Below are positions 1 through 8,534 of a stretch of 51,703 nt of DNA, piece by piece. The first letter of the stretch is position 1. Each line of letters begins with the position of its first letter. A program made the translations under genes and the position numbers. The notes under the pieces were generated by a model. The model did no database searches. It saw nothing but the letters and a program-made list of their open reading frames with translations, and was not told where the DNA came from. Source of the DNA: Vibrio tasmaniensis 1F-187 (GTDB lineage: Bacteria; Pseudomonadota; Gammaproteobacteria; Enterobacterales; Vibrionaceae); contig NZ_AJZM02000073.1 of assembly GCF_000272405.2 (NCBI RefSeq), forward strand, positions 1-51,703, written 5' to 3'.

Positions 1-53
1 CTAGGATGAACAGTTATTTACTACTAGTGGTATAAAGATAAAGAGAATTCAAG

Positions 54-371
54 TTAAAGGATGCACATCTCGCCACTGTGTGATCCCGCAATGATCACTC
101 CGCTTTGGTTTACAATCCAGTTAATGGTGCAGTCACGATAGGGGTTTTTGAAAGAATGCTGTATTTCACCATTCTCGAGTGAGGTTTGAGTTTCTACCCA
201 AGCAAATGTGCGTGACTCCCAAAATGTAACAGCTTGAGAGTGGGGCGTTAAATACAAAGCTTGAGCATCTGCAATATTGGAACCGATGTAACTCTCGACA
301 TGTTCGTCAGTACTAACAATCTGGCTAGTACAAGCCGTTACCAATACAGCCAAAGCTACAATCATACGCAT
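54..371 (-). CDS. small predicted lipoprotein, unknown function
   Basis: A 105-residue protein starting MRMIVALAVLVTAC. The short hydrophobic N-terminus ending in a VTAC lipobox predicts lipidation at Cys14; Thr at +2 suggests sorting to the outer membrane. The mature part is small, contains one further Cys pair (CTINW and a C-terminal MCIL), and I recognise no domain. It is transcribed away from the metal-transport operon that starts at 739, with about 370 bases between them. The signal peptide and lipobox make it convincing as a real gene; the function is unknown. Confidence 0.65.
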   Translation of the reverse strand: MRMIVALAVLVTACTSQIVSTDEHVESYIGSNIADAQALYLTPHSQAVTFWESRTFAWVETQTSLENGEIQHSFKNPYRDCTINWIVNQSGVIIAGSHSGEMCIL

Positions 372-738
372 TTCTAAATCCTTTTAAACTTGCATGGTTA
401 TGTCTGTTTTATAGTCAATAAGCTTAAACCACTCTTGAGCTAATCGTCATGCCAATGCCCTTGATAGTGATCTCTGTTCTAAATAGCTTCAACTTCCTTT
501 CTTAAATGCACGGAACTCCGACTAAACAGGGCCATTTTATAAGCTCTAGAGCTCAGGATATCTACGTTTCCCACTTATATTGCCGCGATTCTTATACGTA
601 TACAGTTCGATTGTTCTTCAGTAGATGTTATGTGAATTTCCTTGCGACGCGCGAGAAACGTAAACAATGTAAATTGAATGCCAATACGAATTATTATCAA
701 CTAAATTATCGCCATAAAATCTATAGGTACTGGTTTGT
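372..738. other. intergenic region upstream of the metal-uptake operon
   Basis: About 370 bases between the divergent lipoprotein gene and the PepSY gene. It should contain promoters for both. An open frame of 80 codons (506-748) runs through it but has no recognisable family and overlaps the next gene start, so I do not call it. AT-rich stretches near 690-715 weakly resemble half of a Fur or Zur operator, but no convincing palindrome is visible. Confidence 0.4.
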
Positions 739-1368
739 ATGTCGTTAAAAAGTAGGGCAGTTCAATCATGGGCTCGTCGACTTCATGTTTATATTTCTAT
801 GGCGCTGCTGTTTGTTGTTCTTTTCTTTTCAGTGACAGGCATCACACTTAATCGCCCTGAGCTATTTGAATCCAGCCAACCCAATATCCAACACTCTACG
901 CTAACGCTTCCCACGAGTTTGTTTACGATTCAAGACGGTCGACTGAAAGCCGACGAGTCTGCTTTTGAAAAGTTTTTATTTGAAGAAGCAAACCTATCTG
1001 GCGTTCCTTCGGGGTTAGACATCTACGCAGAGATTGAAGACGGTGAGTTGCTCATCGGTGAAGTGTCTATGGACTTCAAAGGACCTGGCTACAACGCTTC
1101 TGTGTTTGTTGATGTGACTTCTGAAATGGTCGAGGTCGAAACCACGAATTACGGCGTGATTGCCCTGTTGAACGACCTACACAAAGGTCGTAACAGCGGT
1201 GAGGTCTGGAAATGGTTCATCGATATCACTGCACTACTGATGGTCTTCTTTGTACTGACTGGCGTGTGCTTACTGTTACCTAAGAAAAAAACACTCAATA
1301 CCTCTATTAAATGGACGGTATTTGGGTCTGCAATTTCACTTGCTATCTATTTTGTCGCCGTACCGTAA
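739..1368 (+). CDS. PepSY-associated TM helix family inner-membrane protein
   Basis: A 209-residue protein with an N-terminal membrane helix (about residues 18-38, after the basic segment RARRLH-like WARRLH). It continues with a periplasmic region and a second helix around 160-185 preceded by LHKGRNSGEVWKWFID. That LHKG...W.FID pattern is typical of PepSY-associated TM proteins, which accompany ferric reductases and metal or siderophore uptake systems. It is the first gene of the operon ending at 7562. The start GTATGTCG context gives ATG at 739. The role is probably as a membrane accessory to metal uptake; a specific reaction cannot be assigned. Confidence 0.75.
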   Translation: MSLKSRAVQSWARRLHVYISMALLFVVLFFSVTGITLNRPELFESSQPNIQHSTLTLPTSLFTIQDGRLKADESAFEKFLFEEANLSGVPSGLDIYAEIEDGELLIGEVSMDFKGPGYNASVFVDVTSEMVEVETTNYGVIALLNDLHKGRNSGEVWKWFIDITALLMVFFVLTGVCLLLPKKKTLNTSIKWTVFGSAISLAIYFVAVP

Positions 1369-1438
1369 CCCGCGATCCGATCCATGAGGCGGTGTGAAGG
1401 TGAATTAAAGGCGCAACGGATTTGAAAGGTTGTTAAAC

Positions 1439-1957
1439 ATGAAAAAAATGAATTGGAGCAAATCGCTCCTTGCTTTGTCTCTTTTACCAAGCTTAGGCAT
1501 GGCTGAGGTGCTTCCTGACACAGCAAAGCTCGATGTGCATTTCGAGTTACCAAGAATTGAGGCCTCTCCATACAAGCGCCCTTACGTAGCGATATGGGTA
1601 GAGAACAGTGAAAGAAAGTCAGTGAAAACGATCGAGCTTTGGGTCGGCCAAGATGAATGGCTTAAAGATTTACGAAGTTGGTGGCGAAAAGTCGGACGTT
1701 ACGACCGCGAACTCGTTGATGCCGTGACTTCCGCAACACGTCCTGTTGGTCAATATCGTTTTGCTTGGGATGGCAAAAATGATGCCGGTCAATCGTTAGA
1801 GCAAGGTGAATACACGGTTCATATTGAAGTTGTACGTGAACATGGTGGCCGAAACTATCTTCGCCAAAAAGTAGCACTCACTGACAAAAATGCTTCTTAC
1901 CAATTAGAACCAACGGAAGAGACCGGTCAGATTACGCTCAACTATATCGTTAAGTAG
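1439..1957 (+). CDS. DUF2271-like periplasmic protein
   Basis: A 172-residue exported protein. I chose ATG at 1439 (AAAGG seven to twelve bases upstream) over an upstream in-frame TTG at 1430, because it gives a clean signal peptide MKKMNWSKSLLALSLLPSLGMA with cleavage before EVLP. The mature protein has the DUF2271 features: PYVAIWVEN near the front, a WLKDLRSWWRKVG block in the middle, and a FlgD-like AWDGKNDAGQSLEQGEY segment near the end. Members sit with PepSY proteins and metal uptake genes; no biochemical role is established that I know of. It is the second gene of the operon. Confidence 0.75.
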   Translation: MKKMNWSKSLLALSLLPSLGMAEVLPDTAKLDVHFELPRIEASPYKRPYVAIWVENSERKSVKTIELWVGQDEWLKDLRSWWRKVGRYDRELVDAVTSATRPVGQYRFAWDGKNDAGQSLEQGEYTVHIEVVREHGGRNYLRQKVALTDKNASYQLEPTEETGQITLNYIVK

Positions 1958-2042
1958 TAGATAAAGAAGCGATAAATAATGGTAGCCATCGTAGACGCTC
2001 ATTGAGTGACACGATTAAAAATTACAAATAATGGAATTGAAC

Positions 2043-2879
2043 ATGATGAAACAGACAAAAATAAAGGCGCTTGCTCTTGCGGGTGTAATGGCGTTCGGTC
2101 TAGCAGCAACGACGACTGCACAAGCTCACCCTCGTTGGGTTTTGCCTTCTCATTTCACCGTTTCTAAAGAGGGAGGGGATTGGCTAACGTTCGATGTGAC
2201 GGCATCTCATGGAGCGTTTGTTTATGATAAACCAGCGGGCAGCGAAAATGCATATGTAATTATGCCAGATGGTCGTAACGAGCGTCCCAATTTTGTTGTT
2301 CGTAGTAAACGCCGTTCAATCTTTGATTTTTACTTTGAAGAAGAAGGCACACACAAGGTTGCGATTAACAACCAGCCGTCATACTACACGCTATACAAAG
2401 CGGGTCGTCGTGACACAGAGAAATGGATTAAAGCAACCAAAGTTGAGCGTGATTCATTGCTACCTGAGAATCCACGTGACGTGATAACACAGCTCAGCTT
2501 CACTCGCGCAGAAAGCTACATTACTGTTGGAAAGCCAACGGAAACAGTATTCAAAATTGAAGGCAAGCTTCTTGAGTTGAAGCCCGTGACACACCCTTCC
2601 GACATTCTTGAAGGCGAACCGGTGACATTCCAATTCTTCTTCAACGGTGAAATCCAGAAAGACGTGAAAGTAGATATTACTCGTGAAGGTACGCTTTACC
2701 GCAACCATCAAGAACAAATTGATTTAGTGAGTAATGAAAATGGTGAAATTACTTTCACTCCGGCCGTTGCTGGTCGTTACATAATGAAAGCGAACTATAA
2801 AGGAGAGTTGGTTGACAACCCATTGGCAGACAAAGCAAGTGCGAATGTGCACCTAACGTTCGAAGCTCAGATTCAATAG
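2043..2879 (+). CDS. DUF4198 periplasmic protein, metal-uptake associated
   Basis: About 278 residues with a signal peptide ending TTTAQA before HPRWVLPSHFTV. The mature N-terminal histidine and the PSHF..S...DWLTFDVTASHG pattern fit the DUF4198/NikM-like family of periplasmic proteins found beside nickel, cobalt and other metal transporters. Several starts are possible: ATG at 2031, 2043 and 2046. I prefer 2043/2046 because GGA lies a normal distance upstream. The C-terminal third resembles a carboxypeptidase-regulatory-like beta domain (GEPVTFQFFFNGE, then TPAVAGRYIMKANY). It sits in the metal ABC operon and probably binds or delivers metal in the periplasm (inference). Confidence 0.75.
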   Translation: MMKQTKIKALALAGVMAFGLAATTTAQAHPRWVLPSHFTVSKEGGDWLTFDVTASHGAFVYDKPAGSENAYVIMPDGRNERPNFVVRSKRRSIFDFYFEEEGTHKVAINNQPSYYTLYKAGRRDTEKWIKATKVERDSLLPENPRDVITQLSFTRAESYITVGKPTETVFKIEGKLLELKPVTHPSDILEGEPVTFQFFFNGEIQKDVKVDITREGTLYRNHQEQIDLVSNENGEITFTPAVAGRYIMKANYKGELVDNPLADKASANVHLTFEAQIQ

Positions 2880-2968
2880 GCGGTTTTTCCGGGGCTGAAT
2901 CCTTGAATTATTAGACTACCAACTATCTGACTAGAACTTTTTGGTCACCATTATTAGTTGAAAAAGAC

Positions 2969-2990
2969 AAGGGCTCATTTGAGCCCTTTA
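2969..2990 (+). terminator. intra-operon hairpin
   Basis: AAGGGCTC - ATTT - GAGCCCTT forms an 8-bp stem with a four-base loop followed by TATT. It lies between the DUF4198 gene and the next operon gene. The poor T-tract suggests an attenuator or mRNA-processing hairpin that lowers downstream expression rather than a full terminator. Confidence 0.5.
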
Positions 2991-3038
2991 TTGCTCAGTT
3001 TACTACTGAGAATTTGCACTGTGGCTAGGGTACGAACC

Positions 3039-3374
3039 ATGACAATAAAAACAAAACTTAACGTATTAATGACTCCTTGCTTAGCTCTGGGACTTGGTTT
3101 CGCTGCATTACCTGTGCAAGCACATTTTCCGTTGATGAGCTGTTGGTTTGAAGGCAAAACGGTTGCCTGTGAAGCGGGTTACTCTGATGGTAGTAAAGCG
3201 ATAGATTACGCAGTCGCGATGTACGACTACGAAGATAACTTGATAGCGAAAGAGATGACGGATAAACGCTCTATTGTCGAATTTCCAAACCCAAATTCTG
3301 AGTTTTACCTTGTGTTTGATTCAGGTCACGAGTTTCCTGTTGAAGTCGACGTTGTAGAGATCAAAGAAAAATGA
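3039..3374 (+). CDS. small periplasmic protein of metal-uptake operon
   Basis: A 111-residue protein from ATG 3039. A longer frame from 2958 exists but overlaps the hairpin at 2969-2990, and only the downstream start gives a signal peptide (MTIKTKLNVLM...ALPVQA, cleaved before HFPLMSCWF). The mature form begins with His and has a Cys pair (SCWFEGKTVAC) that may form a disulfide. I recognise no named family with confidence. It overlaps the following gene by four bases (ATGA), so the two are translationally coupled. The N-terminal His, like that of the DUF4198 neighbour, would fit metal handling (inference). Confidence 0.65.
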   Translation: MTIKTKLNVLMTPCLALGLGFAALPVQAHFPLMSCWFEGKTVACEAGYSDGSKAIDYAVAMYDYEDNLIAKEMTDKRSIVEFPNPNSEFYLVFDSGHEFPVEVDVVEIKEK

Positions 3375-3967
3375 TGATTCAAAGTGTACGCGCTGACACA
3401 GGCGGAAGAGAGGGCAAGTGGGTTGGCCTAATCATTATATTCATCCTTTGTTTTGCGACGGTTGCTATTCCGTTTAATCAAGCAGAATCTCATATCGAAG
3501 TGACCCTTGATCACCAAGTCTTAGTGACTGATGTTGAACAAGAAAACTTGGCGATGCTGTCAGAACTCCGTTTAGCTCATGAAGAGATTCGTGATCTTCG
3601 CATGGACTTAGACGGCGAATGGCCAAGTGTTGTGTCACTTAAAGATGAATGGGTTGCGCCATTTGTTGAAGACCAGAGTTGGAAGCGCAAAGGTTCTCAT
3701 GCTTGGCTATTGGACGAGCGTGGTTACTACTTTTCTACGCCAAGTGAACACGCTACATCAAGTGAATATGCTGCACAAAGCGATCATGGCTTCGCGGACT
3801 CCTTTATTTTGAATGCGAATAGTGTTTCTCCGGAAATCTGGATTTTCTTTGGTGGTGTCGCAAGCCAACCTACTCAATTTGATGAAAACACATTGGAATC
3901 CGCAGGCTGGAAACTGGTGGTGAACGAGTCAGAAGTATCTGAACAACATGACGCTGCTTCTCATTAA
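3371..3967 (+). CDS. single-pass membrane protein, DUF6162-like
   Basis: A 198-residue protein with one N-terminal membrane helix (about residues 17-35, GLIIIFILCFATVAIPF). The rest is probably periplasmic: a short coiled-coil-like stretch (VEQENLAMLSELRLAHEEIRDL) followed by a globular part ending in a His-containing tail (EQHDAASH). It resembles the DUF6162 proteins I recall between metal-uptake accessory genes and a ZnuA-like gene, but that family name is from memory. The start overlaps the preceding stop. No catalytic motif is visible; it probably assists the downstream ABC transporter. Confidence 0.6.
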   Translation: MMIQSVRADTGGREGKWVGLIIIFILCFATVAIPFNQAESHIEVTLDHQVLVTDVEQENLAMLSELRLAHEEIRDLRMDLDGEWPSVVSLKDEWVAPFVEDQSWKRKGSHAWLLDERGYYFSTPSEHATSSEYAAQSDHGFADSFILNANSVSPEIWIFFGGVASQPTQFDENTLESAGWKLVVNESEVSEQHDAASH

Positions 3968-4091
3968 GCAATGTTTCAAACTTTAGGTTCTCATCAGCAA
4001 TATGTTCAAAAAGAAGATGTTCACAAAATCAAAAAGCTTACGGACTAATCAGCTCATTGACCATAAGTTCACAAATAATAAGAGATTTACT

Positions 4092-5027
4092 ATGCGATTC
4101 ATGACTCTATTGATGTCGTTAATGGCGGTGTTATCGACACCCAATGCATTGGCAAAAGAATACACAGTCGACAGCGATAAGTTGACGATAGGTATTACCC
4201 TACAGCCTTACTATAGCTACGTAAAAGCAGTGGTAGGTGACAAAGTGAACATCCTTCCTTTGGTTGATGCTGGCTTTAACCCGCATAACTACTTACCACA
4301 ACCAAATGACTTGAAGCGATTGAGCCAGATGGATGCAATCGTGGTAAACGGTATTGGCCACGATGACTTCGCACTAAAAGTCATTTCAGCTGCGCAACGT
4401 GATGATTTAATGGTCATCGAAGCGAACAAAGAAGTACCTCTACTTCCTGCATTAGGCCAGTCTGTTGGCCAAGGCGCAGTGAACCCACATACGTTTGTTG
4501 GACTTTCTACAACAATCCAAAAGGTGTACACCATCGCGAGTGAAGTTTCTAAGCTCGACCCAGACAACGCGGCGTTTTATCGCAAGAACGCGCGTAAGTA
4601 CGCCAAGCAATTTCGTTTTATGAAGCGTGATGCGATGTTGTCATTAGGTGAACTCGATACTTCAGGCATGAAAGTGGCGACCACGCACAATGCTTATGGG
4701 TACATTCTGCAAGAGTTTGGGGTGGATGTTGCGGCGGTGATTGAGCCGGCACACGGTGTTGAACCAAGTGCGAGCCAACTGCAAGATACGATCGAGAAAA
4801 TCCGCGCATCAGGCATTGATGTTCTGTTCTACGAGCTAAACATGCCAAACCGCTTTGTTGACACGATTGAAGCAGAAACAGGCGTTCAGCTTTACCGTTT
4901 CTCTCACATGACGCACGGTGAGTATCAAGACGATAAGGTAGAAGTTGAGATGAAGAAGAACTTAGAAACGTTAATCGAAGCCATGAAATTTGCTGCGGCT
5001 AACCAGGCTAAAAGTGGGAAGGCGTAA
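4092..5027 (+). CDS. ZnuA-like metal ABC transporter substrate-binding protein
   Basis: A 311-residue periplasmic binding protein of the cluster A-I metal family (ZnuA/TroA/MntC type). I chose ATG 4092 rather than the upstream 4002, because it places a standard signal peptide (MRFMTLLMSLMAVLSTPNALA) at the N-terminus. Likely metal ligands are the His in FNPHNYLPQP, the His in NPHTFVG, the His in ATTHNAYGY and an acidic residue in the C-terminal lobe. The long His/Asp-rich loop of many ZnuA proteins is missing. The stop overlaps the ATPase start (TAATG). Zinc or manganese is the likely substrate; sequence alone does not decide. Confidence 0.85.
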   Translation: MRFMTLLMSLMAVLSTPNALAKEYTVDSDKLTIGITLQPYYSYVKAVVGDKVNILPLVDAGFNPHNYLPQPNDLKRLSQMDAIVVNGIGHDDFALKVISAAQRDDLMVIEANKEVPLLPALGQSVGQGAVNPHTFVGLSTTIQKVYTIASEVSKLDPDNAAFYRKNARKYAKQFRFMKRDAMLSLGELDTSGMKVATTHNAYGYILQEFGVDVAAVIEPAHGVEPSASQLQDTIEKIRASGIDVLFYELNMPNRFVDTIEAETGVQLYRFSHMTHGEYQDDKVEVEMKKNLETLIEAMKFAAANQAKSGKA

Positions 5028-5761
5028 TGCAAGGTCCATCGATTTCAATCAACCAACTCGGTCTGCAATACGACAACAACGTGATTCTTGATGATATCAC
5101 GCTAGATCTTAAAGCGGGTGAGTGCCATGTGATCATGGGGCCAAACGGCGGTGGCAAAACCTCTTTGCTACGTTCAGTTCTTGGTTTGACGCCTTTCTCT
5201 GGTCAAATCAACATTCATTGGCCAGAAAAGCCAAGCATTGGTTACGTTCCTCAGAAAGCGACCTTCGAATCGAGTTTACCTCTGACGGTAATGGATTTCG
5301 TCCTGCTTAACCAAACTCGAATTCCACTGTTTTGGCGTCGTAAGTCTAAGCAATTGGATCTTGCATTAGCGCAACTCGACCGTGTGGGTATGGCGACTCG
5401 TAGCGACCGCCGTATGGGGCAGCTATCGGGTGGTGAGCAGCAACGCGTGTTGTTTGCACAAGCATTACTGGATAACCCAAGTTTATTGGTGTTGGACGAA
5501 CCCACTACCGGCATGGATGAACAAGGCGTTCGTTATTTAGAATCGCTAGTTCGTGAATGCGTTGATGAAGGCCGTACGATTCTTGCCGTTCACCATGATG
5601 TAACCGCAGTGCGTCGCCTTGAAGCGAATGTACATGTTGTGAATCGATTCTTGGTGGATAGTGGTCCACATGAACAAGTACTACACCCTACTAAAATCGA
5701 GAGTCTGTTTCAGCACTATAGCAGTGGATCTGCCATCCCCAAATCGAAGGAGGTTGCGTAA
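5027..5761 (+). CDS. metal ABC transporter ATP-binding protein (ZnuC-like)
   Basis: A 244-residue cytoplasmic ATPase with Walker A GPNGGGKTS (about residue 39), the ABC signature LSGGEQQR, Walker B LLVLDEPTTG and the switch histidine in AVHHD. It powers import with the adjacent binding protein and permease. It starts inside the stop of the preceding gene (TAATG) and ends in the same way against the permease, giving three tightly coupled genes. No oddity is seen; the length is normal for ZnuC/MntB-type ATPases. Confidence 0.92.
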   Translation: MQGPSISINQLGLQYDNNVILDDITLDLKAGECHVIMGPNGGGKTSLLRSVLGLTPFSGQINIHWPEKPSIGYVPQKATFESSLPLTVMDFVLLNQTRIPLFWRRKSKQLDLALAQLDRVGMATRSDRRMGQLSGGEQQRVLFAQALLDNPSLLVLDEPTTGMDEQGVRYLESLVRECVDEGRTILAVHHDVTAVRRLEANVHVVNRFLVDSGPHEQVLHPTKIESLFQHYSSGSAIPKSKEVA

Positions 5762-6636
5762 TGGAGTGGTTACGACAACTTGCCATTAGTGGCGTTGAAG
5801 CGGGTTGGTTATCAGACAGCTTCATGTATGCGTTTATGGTGAATGCACTGGTTGCCGCATTGTTACTTGGCCCGTTATTAGGTGGCCTTGGTACTTTGGT
5901 GATTGCTAAACGCTTGGCATTCTTCTCTGAAGCGGTAGGTCACGCAGCATTAACCGGTATTGCCATTGGTGTTTTGCTTGGTGAGCCACCAGAAAACCCA
6001 ATTATTGGCTTGTTTAGCTTCTGTATGATCTTCGCTTTGCTTCTTCACTTTGTAAGAAACAGAACCAATGTGCCATACGATACCTTAGTCGGTGTTTTTC
6101 TAGCGCTAGCATTGGCAGTAGGTGCGGTATTGCTGATGTACGTGGCGCGTAAGATCAATATCCACATGCTTGAGAACGTGTTATTTGGCTCGATTCTCAC
6201 GGTAACAGACCAAGATTTAGCAATTCTCGCAGGCAGCTGCGCGCTCATCATTTTGCTCTTGATACCGACGTTCAACCGTATTCTTCTCACTTGTATTAGC
6301 CCGGATATTGCCAAGGTGCGCGGCTATAACACCAGCTTCTATGACTACCTGTTTGTGATGATGATTACTTTGGTGACGATTGCCGCGGTGAAGATCGTGG
6401 GTGCCGTTTTGGTTGGCGCGTTATTACTGATTCCGGGTGCGACGGCACGATTGTTGACTAAACGCATGGGGAGCTTTGTTTTGCTTTCTGCGTTGCTGGC
6501 AACCATCGCGTGTTTAGTCGGAACGGTATTACCGATGGAACTTAAACTGCCAGTGCCGTCAGGCGCTTCAATCATCATCGTTTCTGCAACGTTTTTCCTA
6601 GCAGCAACGCTATACCGAATTATAAGAAAGGCTTAA
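5761..6636 (+). CDS. metal ABC transporter permease (ABC-3 family, ZnuB-like)
   Basis: A 291-residue polytopic inner-membrane protein with about eight hydrophobic segments. Typical ABC-3 landmarks are LLGPLLGGLGTLVIAKRLAFFSEAVGHAALTG near the N-terminus (the SEAVGHAALTG block contacts the ATPase) and KIVGAVLVGALLLIPGATAR near the C-terminus. It forms the membrane channel of the ZnuABC-like importer. The start overlaps the ATPase stop, and the next gene begins two bases after its stop. Confidence 0.92.
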   Translation: MEWLRQLAISGVEAGWLSDSFMYAFMVNALVAALLLGPLLGGLGTLVIAKRLAFFSEAVGHAALTGIAIGVLLGEPPENPIIGLFSFCMIFALLLHFVRNRTNVPYDTLVGVFLALALAVGAVLLMYVARKINIHMLENVLFGSILTVTDQDLAILAGSCALIILLLIPTFNRILLTCISPDIAKVRGYNTSFYDYLFVMMITLVTIAAVKIVGAVLVGALLLIPGATARLLTKRMGSFVLLSALLATIACLVGTVLPMELKLPVPSGASIIIVSATFFLAATLYRIIRKA

Positions 6637-6638
6637 CC

Positions 6639-7562
6639 ATGACTCCTTTAATGAATCGTACTTCAAGCTCAGTAAAAACAGCGGCTCAAGTGGGTGTACT
6701 TGGTAGTGTGTTAATGGCTGGATCTGTGGTGTCACTGAACGCTAACGCAGAGGATATCCTAACCAGTACACCTGTGACTTATGCTTTGGCGACAGAGCTA
6801 ACCAAAGGCACCGACATTACGACCGAATACCTACCACCAAAACGCTACGGTATTGATCGCTTACCTAACTGGTTTGGTACTAAGGGTGAAAGCAAGGTGC
6901 TTAAGTCAGGAGAGAAGGCGACCGTTGCGTTAACGCTGTCATCTATTTGGCAAGCGGATCCTACATTTGTATACGCAAGGCAAGGCAATATCCGCTTGGT
7001 TGAGGTGGATGCCGCTCAAGCTATTACACCGCGAGCACAAGGTGTTGCCGCGTTGACGCTATCAAGTGGTGATGTGTCTAAGTTCGCGTGGTTAAACCCA
7101 ACTAATTTAACGCGCATGGCGGCAATTGTGGCTGACGACTTTAAGTTATTGTGGCCAGCGCAAGCAGAGACGATTGATAGCAACCTACAACGCGTAATGC
7201 TTGATGTTCGTGAACTGATTAACAAGCAACAAGCAGTGTTATTGGATAACGACGTAGATTCAGTATTGTTGCTTTCAGAAAGCTTGGAAGATTTCGCCTC
7301 TGGTAGTCAACTGTTTGTTGAAGACCGTATGTTCAAAGCAGAACTGGAATGGACAGAGCAAGATAAAGCGAAGCTTAAAGCGATGTTTTCAGAAGACGAT
7401 GCTCTATGGTTAGTGACAGCAAAAAAGCCTACGACTTTGATTAAGTCACTGGTGCCTAATGAGCGAATTCTTGTTGTTGACTCGGTAGACCGTTGGGGAA
7501 GAGCAGGGATTAATGCAAAAGCGCCGTTCGCACGCTGGGAAGTTAAACCATTCAAAGGTTAA
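6639..7562 (+). CDS. second, divergent periplasmic metal-binding-like protein
   Basis: A 307-residue exported protein (signal peptide with hydrophobic core VGVLGSVLMAGSVVSL, cleaved after NANA). Its layout resembles a very divergent cluster A-I binding protein: TPVTYALATELTKGT near the front, FAWLNPTNLTRMAAIVADDF in the middle and ERILVVDSVDRWGR at the end. It lacks the conserved histidines of ZnuA-type metal sites, so it may have lost direct binding or bind something else. It is the last gene of the operon, two bases after the permease, and is followed by a strong terminator. Confidence 0.65.
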   Translation: MTPLMNRTSSSVKTAAQVGVLGSVLMAGSVVSLNANAEDILTSTPVTYALATELTKGTDITTEYLPPKRYGIDRLPNWFGTKGESKVLKSGEKATVALTLSSIWQADPTFVYARQGNIRLVEVDAAQAITPRAQGVAALTLSSGDVSKFAWLNPTNLTRMAAIVADDFKLLWPAQAETIDSNLQRVMLDVRELINKQQAVLLDNDVDSVLLLSESLEDFASGSQLFVEDRMFKAELEWTEQDKAKLKAMFSEDDALWLVTAKKPTTLIKSLVPNERILVVDSVDRWGRAGINAKAPFARWEVKPFKG

Positions 7563-7600
7563 TTGAATAGCTAAGTCGCTAGGTTAATACGGTAGGATCA

Positions 7601-7632
7601 AAAAAGCAGCCCAAATAGAGGCTGCTTTTTTC
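7601..7632 (+). terminator. bidirectional rho-independent terminator
   Basis: AAAAAGCAGCC - AAATAGA-type loop - GGCTGCTTTTTTTC gives an 11-bp stem with A-tract and T-tract. It ends the metal-uptake operon on the plus strand and can also end the convergent DUF2986 gene on the minus strand. Confidence 0.9.
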
Positions 7633-7689
7633 GTTCTTGTCCAATGGCTTTGTTCGGAGAGCTAGACAAGAGTACTGCGAGTTTACGAT

Positions 7690-7920
7690 TTACTCTGCAG
7701 CTTTTGTCTCTTTAGTTTCGATACCAGCTTCTTCAGATTCAGTAGTCACTTCTACAGATCCTTCTGCTTGTTCTAGAGCGGCTTTCGCTTGCTCTTCAGC
7801 TTCCATTTTTGCGCGATCAGCTTTAGAAATATAGCGAGGCTTGTTGCTACCATGCAGTTTAGAATTCGCCTGTTTCTGTCTTTTCTTTAGAATTTGATTG
7901 ATTTTTTTCTTACGGTTCAT
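7690..7920 (-). CDS. DUF2986 family small basic protein
   Basis: A 76-residue protein beginning MNRKKKINQILKKRQKQ and continuing LHGSNKPRYISKADRAKM, the highly conserved front half of the DUF2986 family found in Vibrio and relatives. The C-terminal half is acidic and low in complexity (Glu/Ala/Thr). Function is unknown; the Lys/Arg-rich head could bind nucleic acid (inference). Confidence 0.85.
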   Translation of the reverse strand: MNRKKKINQILKKRQKQANSKLHGSNKPRYISKADRAKMEAEEQAKAALEQAEGSVEVTTESEEAGIETKETKAAE

Positions 7921-8017
7921 TGCTGCATAGCCTTGTATTTAGTTTATGCGGTGGAGGATAATCATTTTAGATCTAGAACTCAATATTTACATGGTATTCA
8001 GCAAGGAAAATATCACT

Positions 8018-8532
8018 ATGCAGACAGTCGAGACCACTCGTTTACGATTAAGAATGATCACTCCTCAAGATGCGGCGTTTATCCAGCGATTATATAGCTC
8101 AGAAGATTTCTTGCGTTACATCGGAGACAAGGAGATCACTGATACTGACAAGGTTGTGAATACATAGAAAACAACATTCTCAAAATGCATCAAGAGAAAG
8201 GTGTGTGCTTATTGGTGGTTGAAATTAAAGATTCCTCAACGCCAATTGGAGTATGCGGATTAATTAAAAGAGATACCTTAGAGTCTTATGATATTGGTTA
8301 TGGTTTTGTCCCTGAAGTCTATGGGCAAGGTTTTGCATTAGAAGCGGCACAAGCGATAATTGAACAAGCTAAGCATAATGCTGATATCGATCATTTAGTT
8401 GCCATCACTACCTCTGATAACATTCGAAGTATCGCACTACTGACTAAGTTAGGTTTTGTGTTCGAACGAGTTGAAGAGGCGATTAATGAAAGCGTCAATC
8501 TCAACCTGTACGGTTTCTCATTAGGTAATTAA
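8018..8532 (+). pseudogene. GNAT acetyltransferase broken by a one-base frameshift
   Basis: The N-terminal part (from ATG 8018, METTRLRLR-type front MQTVETTRLRLRMITPQDAAF) stops at TAG 8165-8167. The remainder continues in another frame as EYIENNILKMHQEKG and on to the acetyl-CoA region YDIGYGFVPEVYGQGFALEA and the final NIRSIALLTKLGFVFE block. Both pieces together match a RimJ/RimL-type N-acetyltransferase of about 170 residues. The frame changes near 8150-8157; one missing base in that short stretch explains it. It is either a true pseudogene or a sequencing error. The downstream frame alone could start at 8185 but would lack the first strand of the fold. Confidence 0.8.
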
Positions 8533-8534
8533 TC

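Noticed and set aside
690..715. Fur or Zur operator before the metal-uptake operon
   Set aside because: Only partial half-site similarity; no good palindrome could be aligned by eye.
506..748. 80-codon open frame upstream of the PepSY gene
   Set aside because: No recognisable family, atypical composition, no ribosome site, and it overlaps the start of a convincing gene.
8018..8532. Programmed frameshift in the GNAT gene
   Set aside because: No slippery heptamer or downstream structure is evident near the frame change; a one-base indel is simpler.
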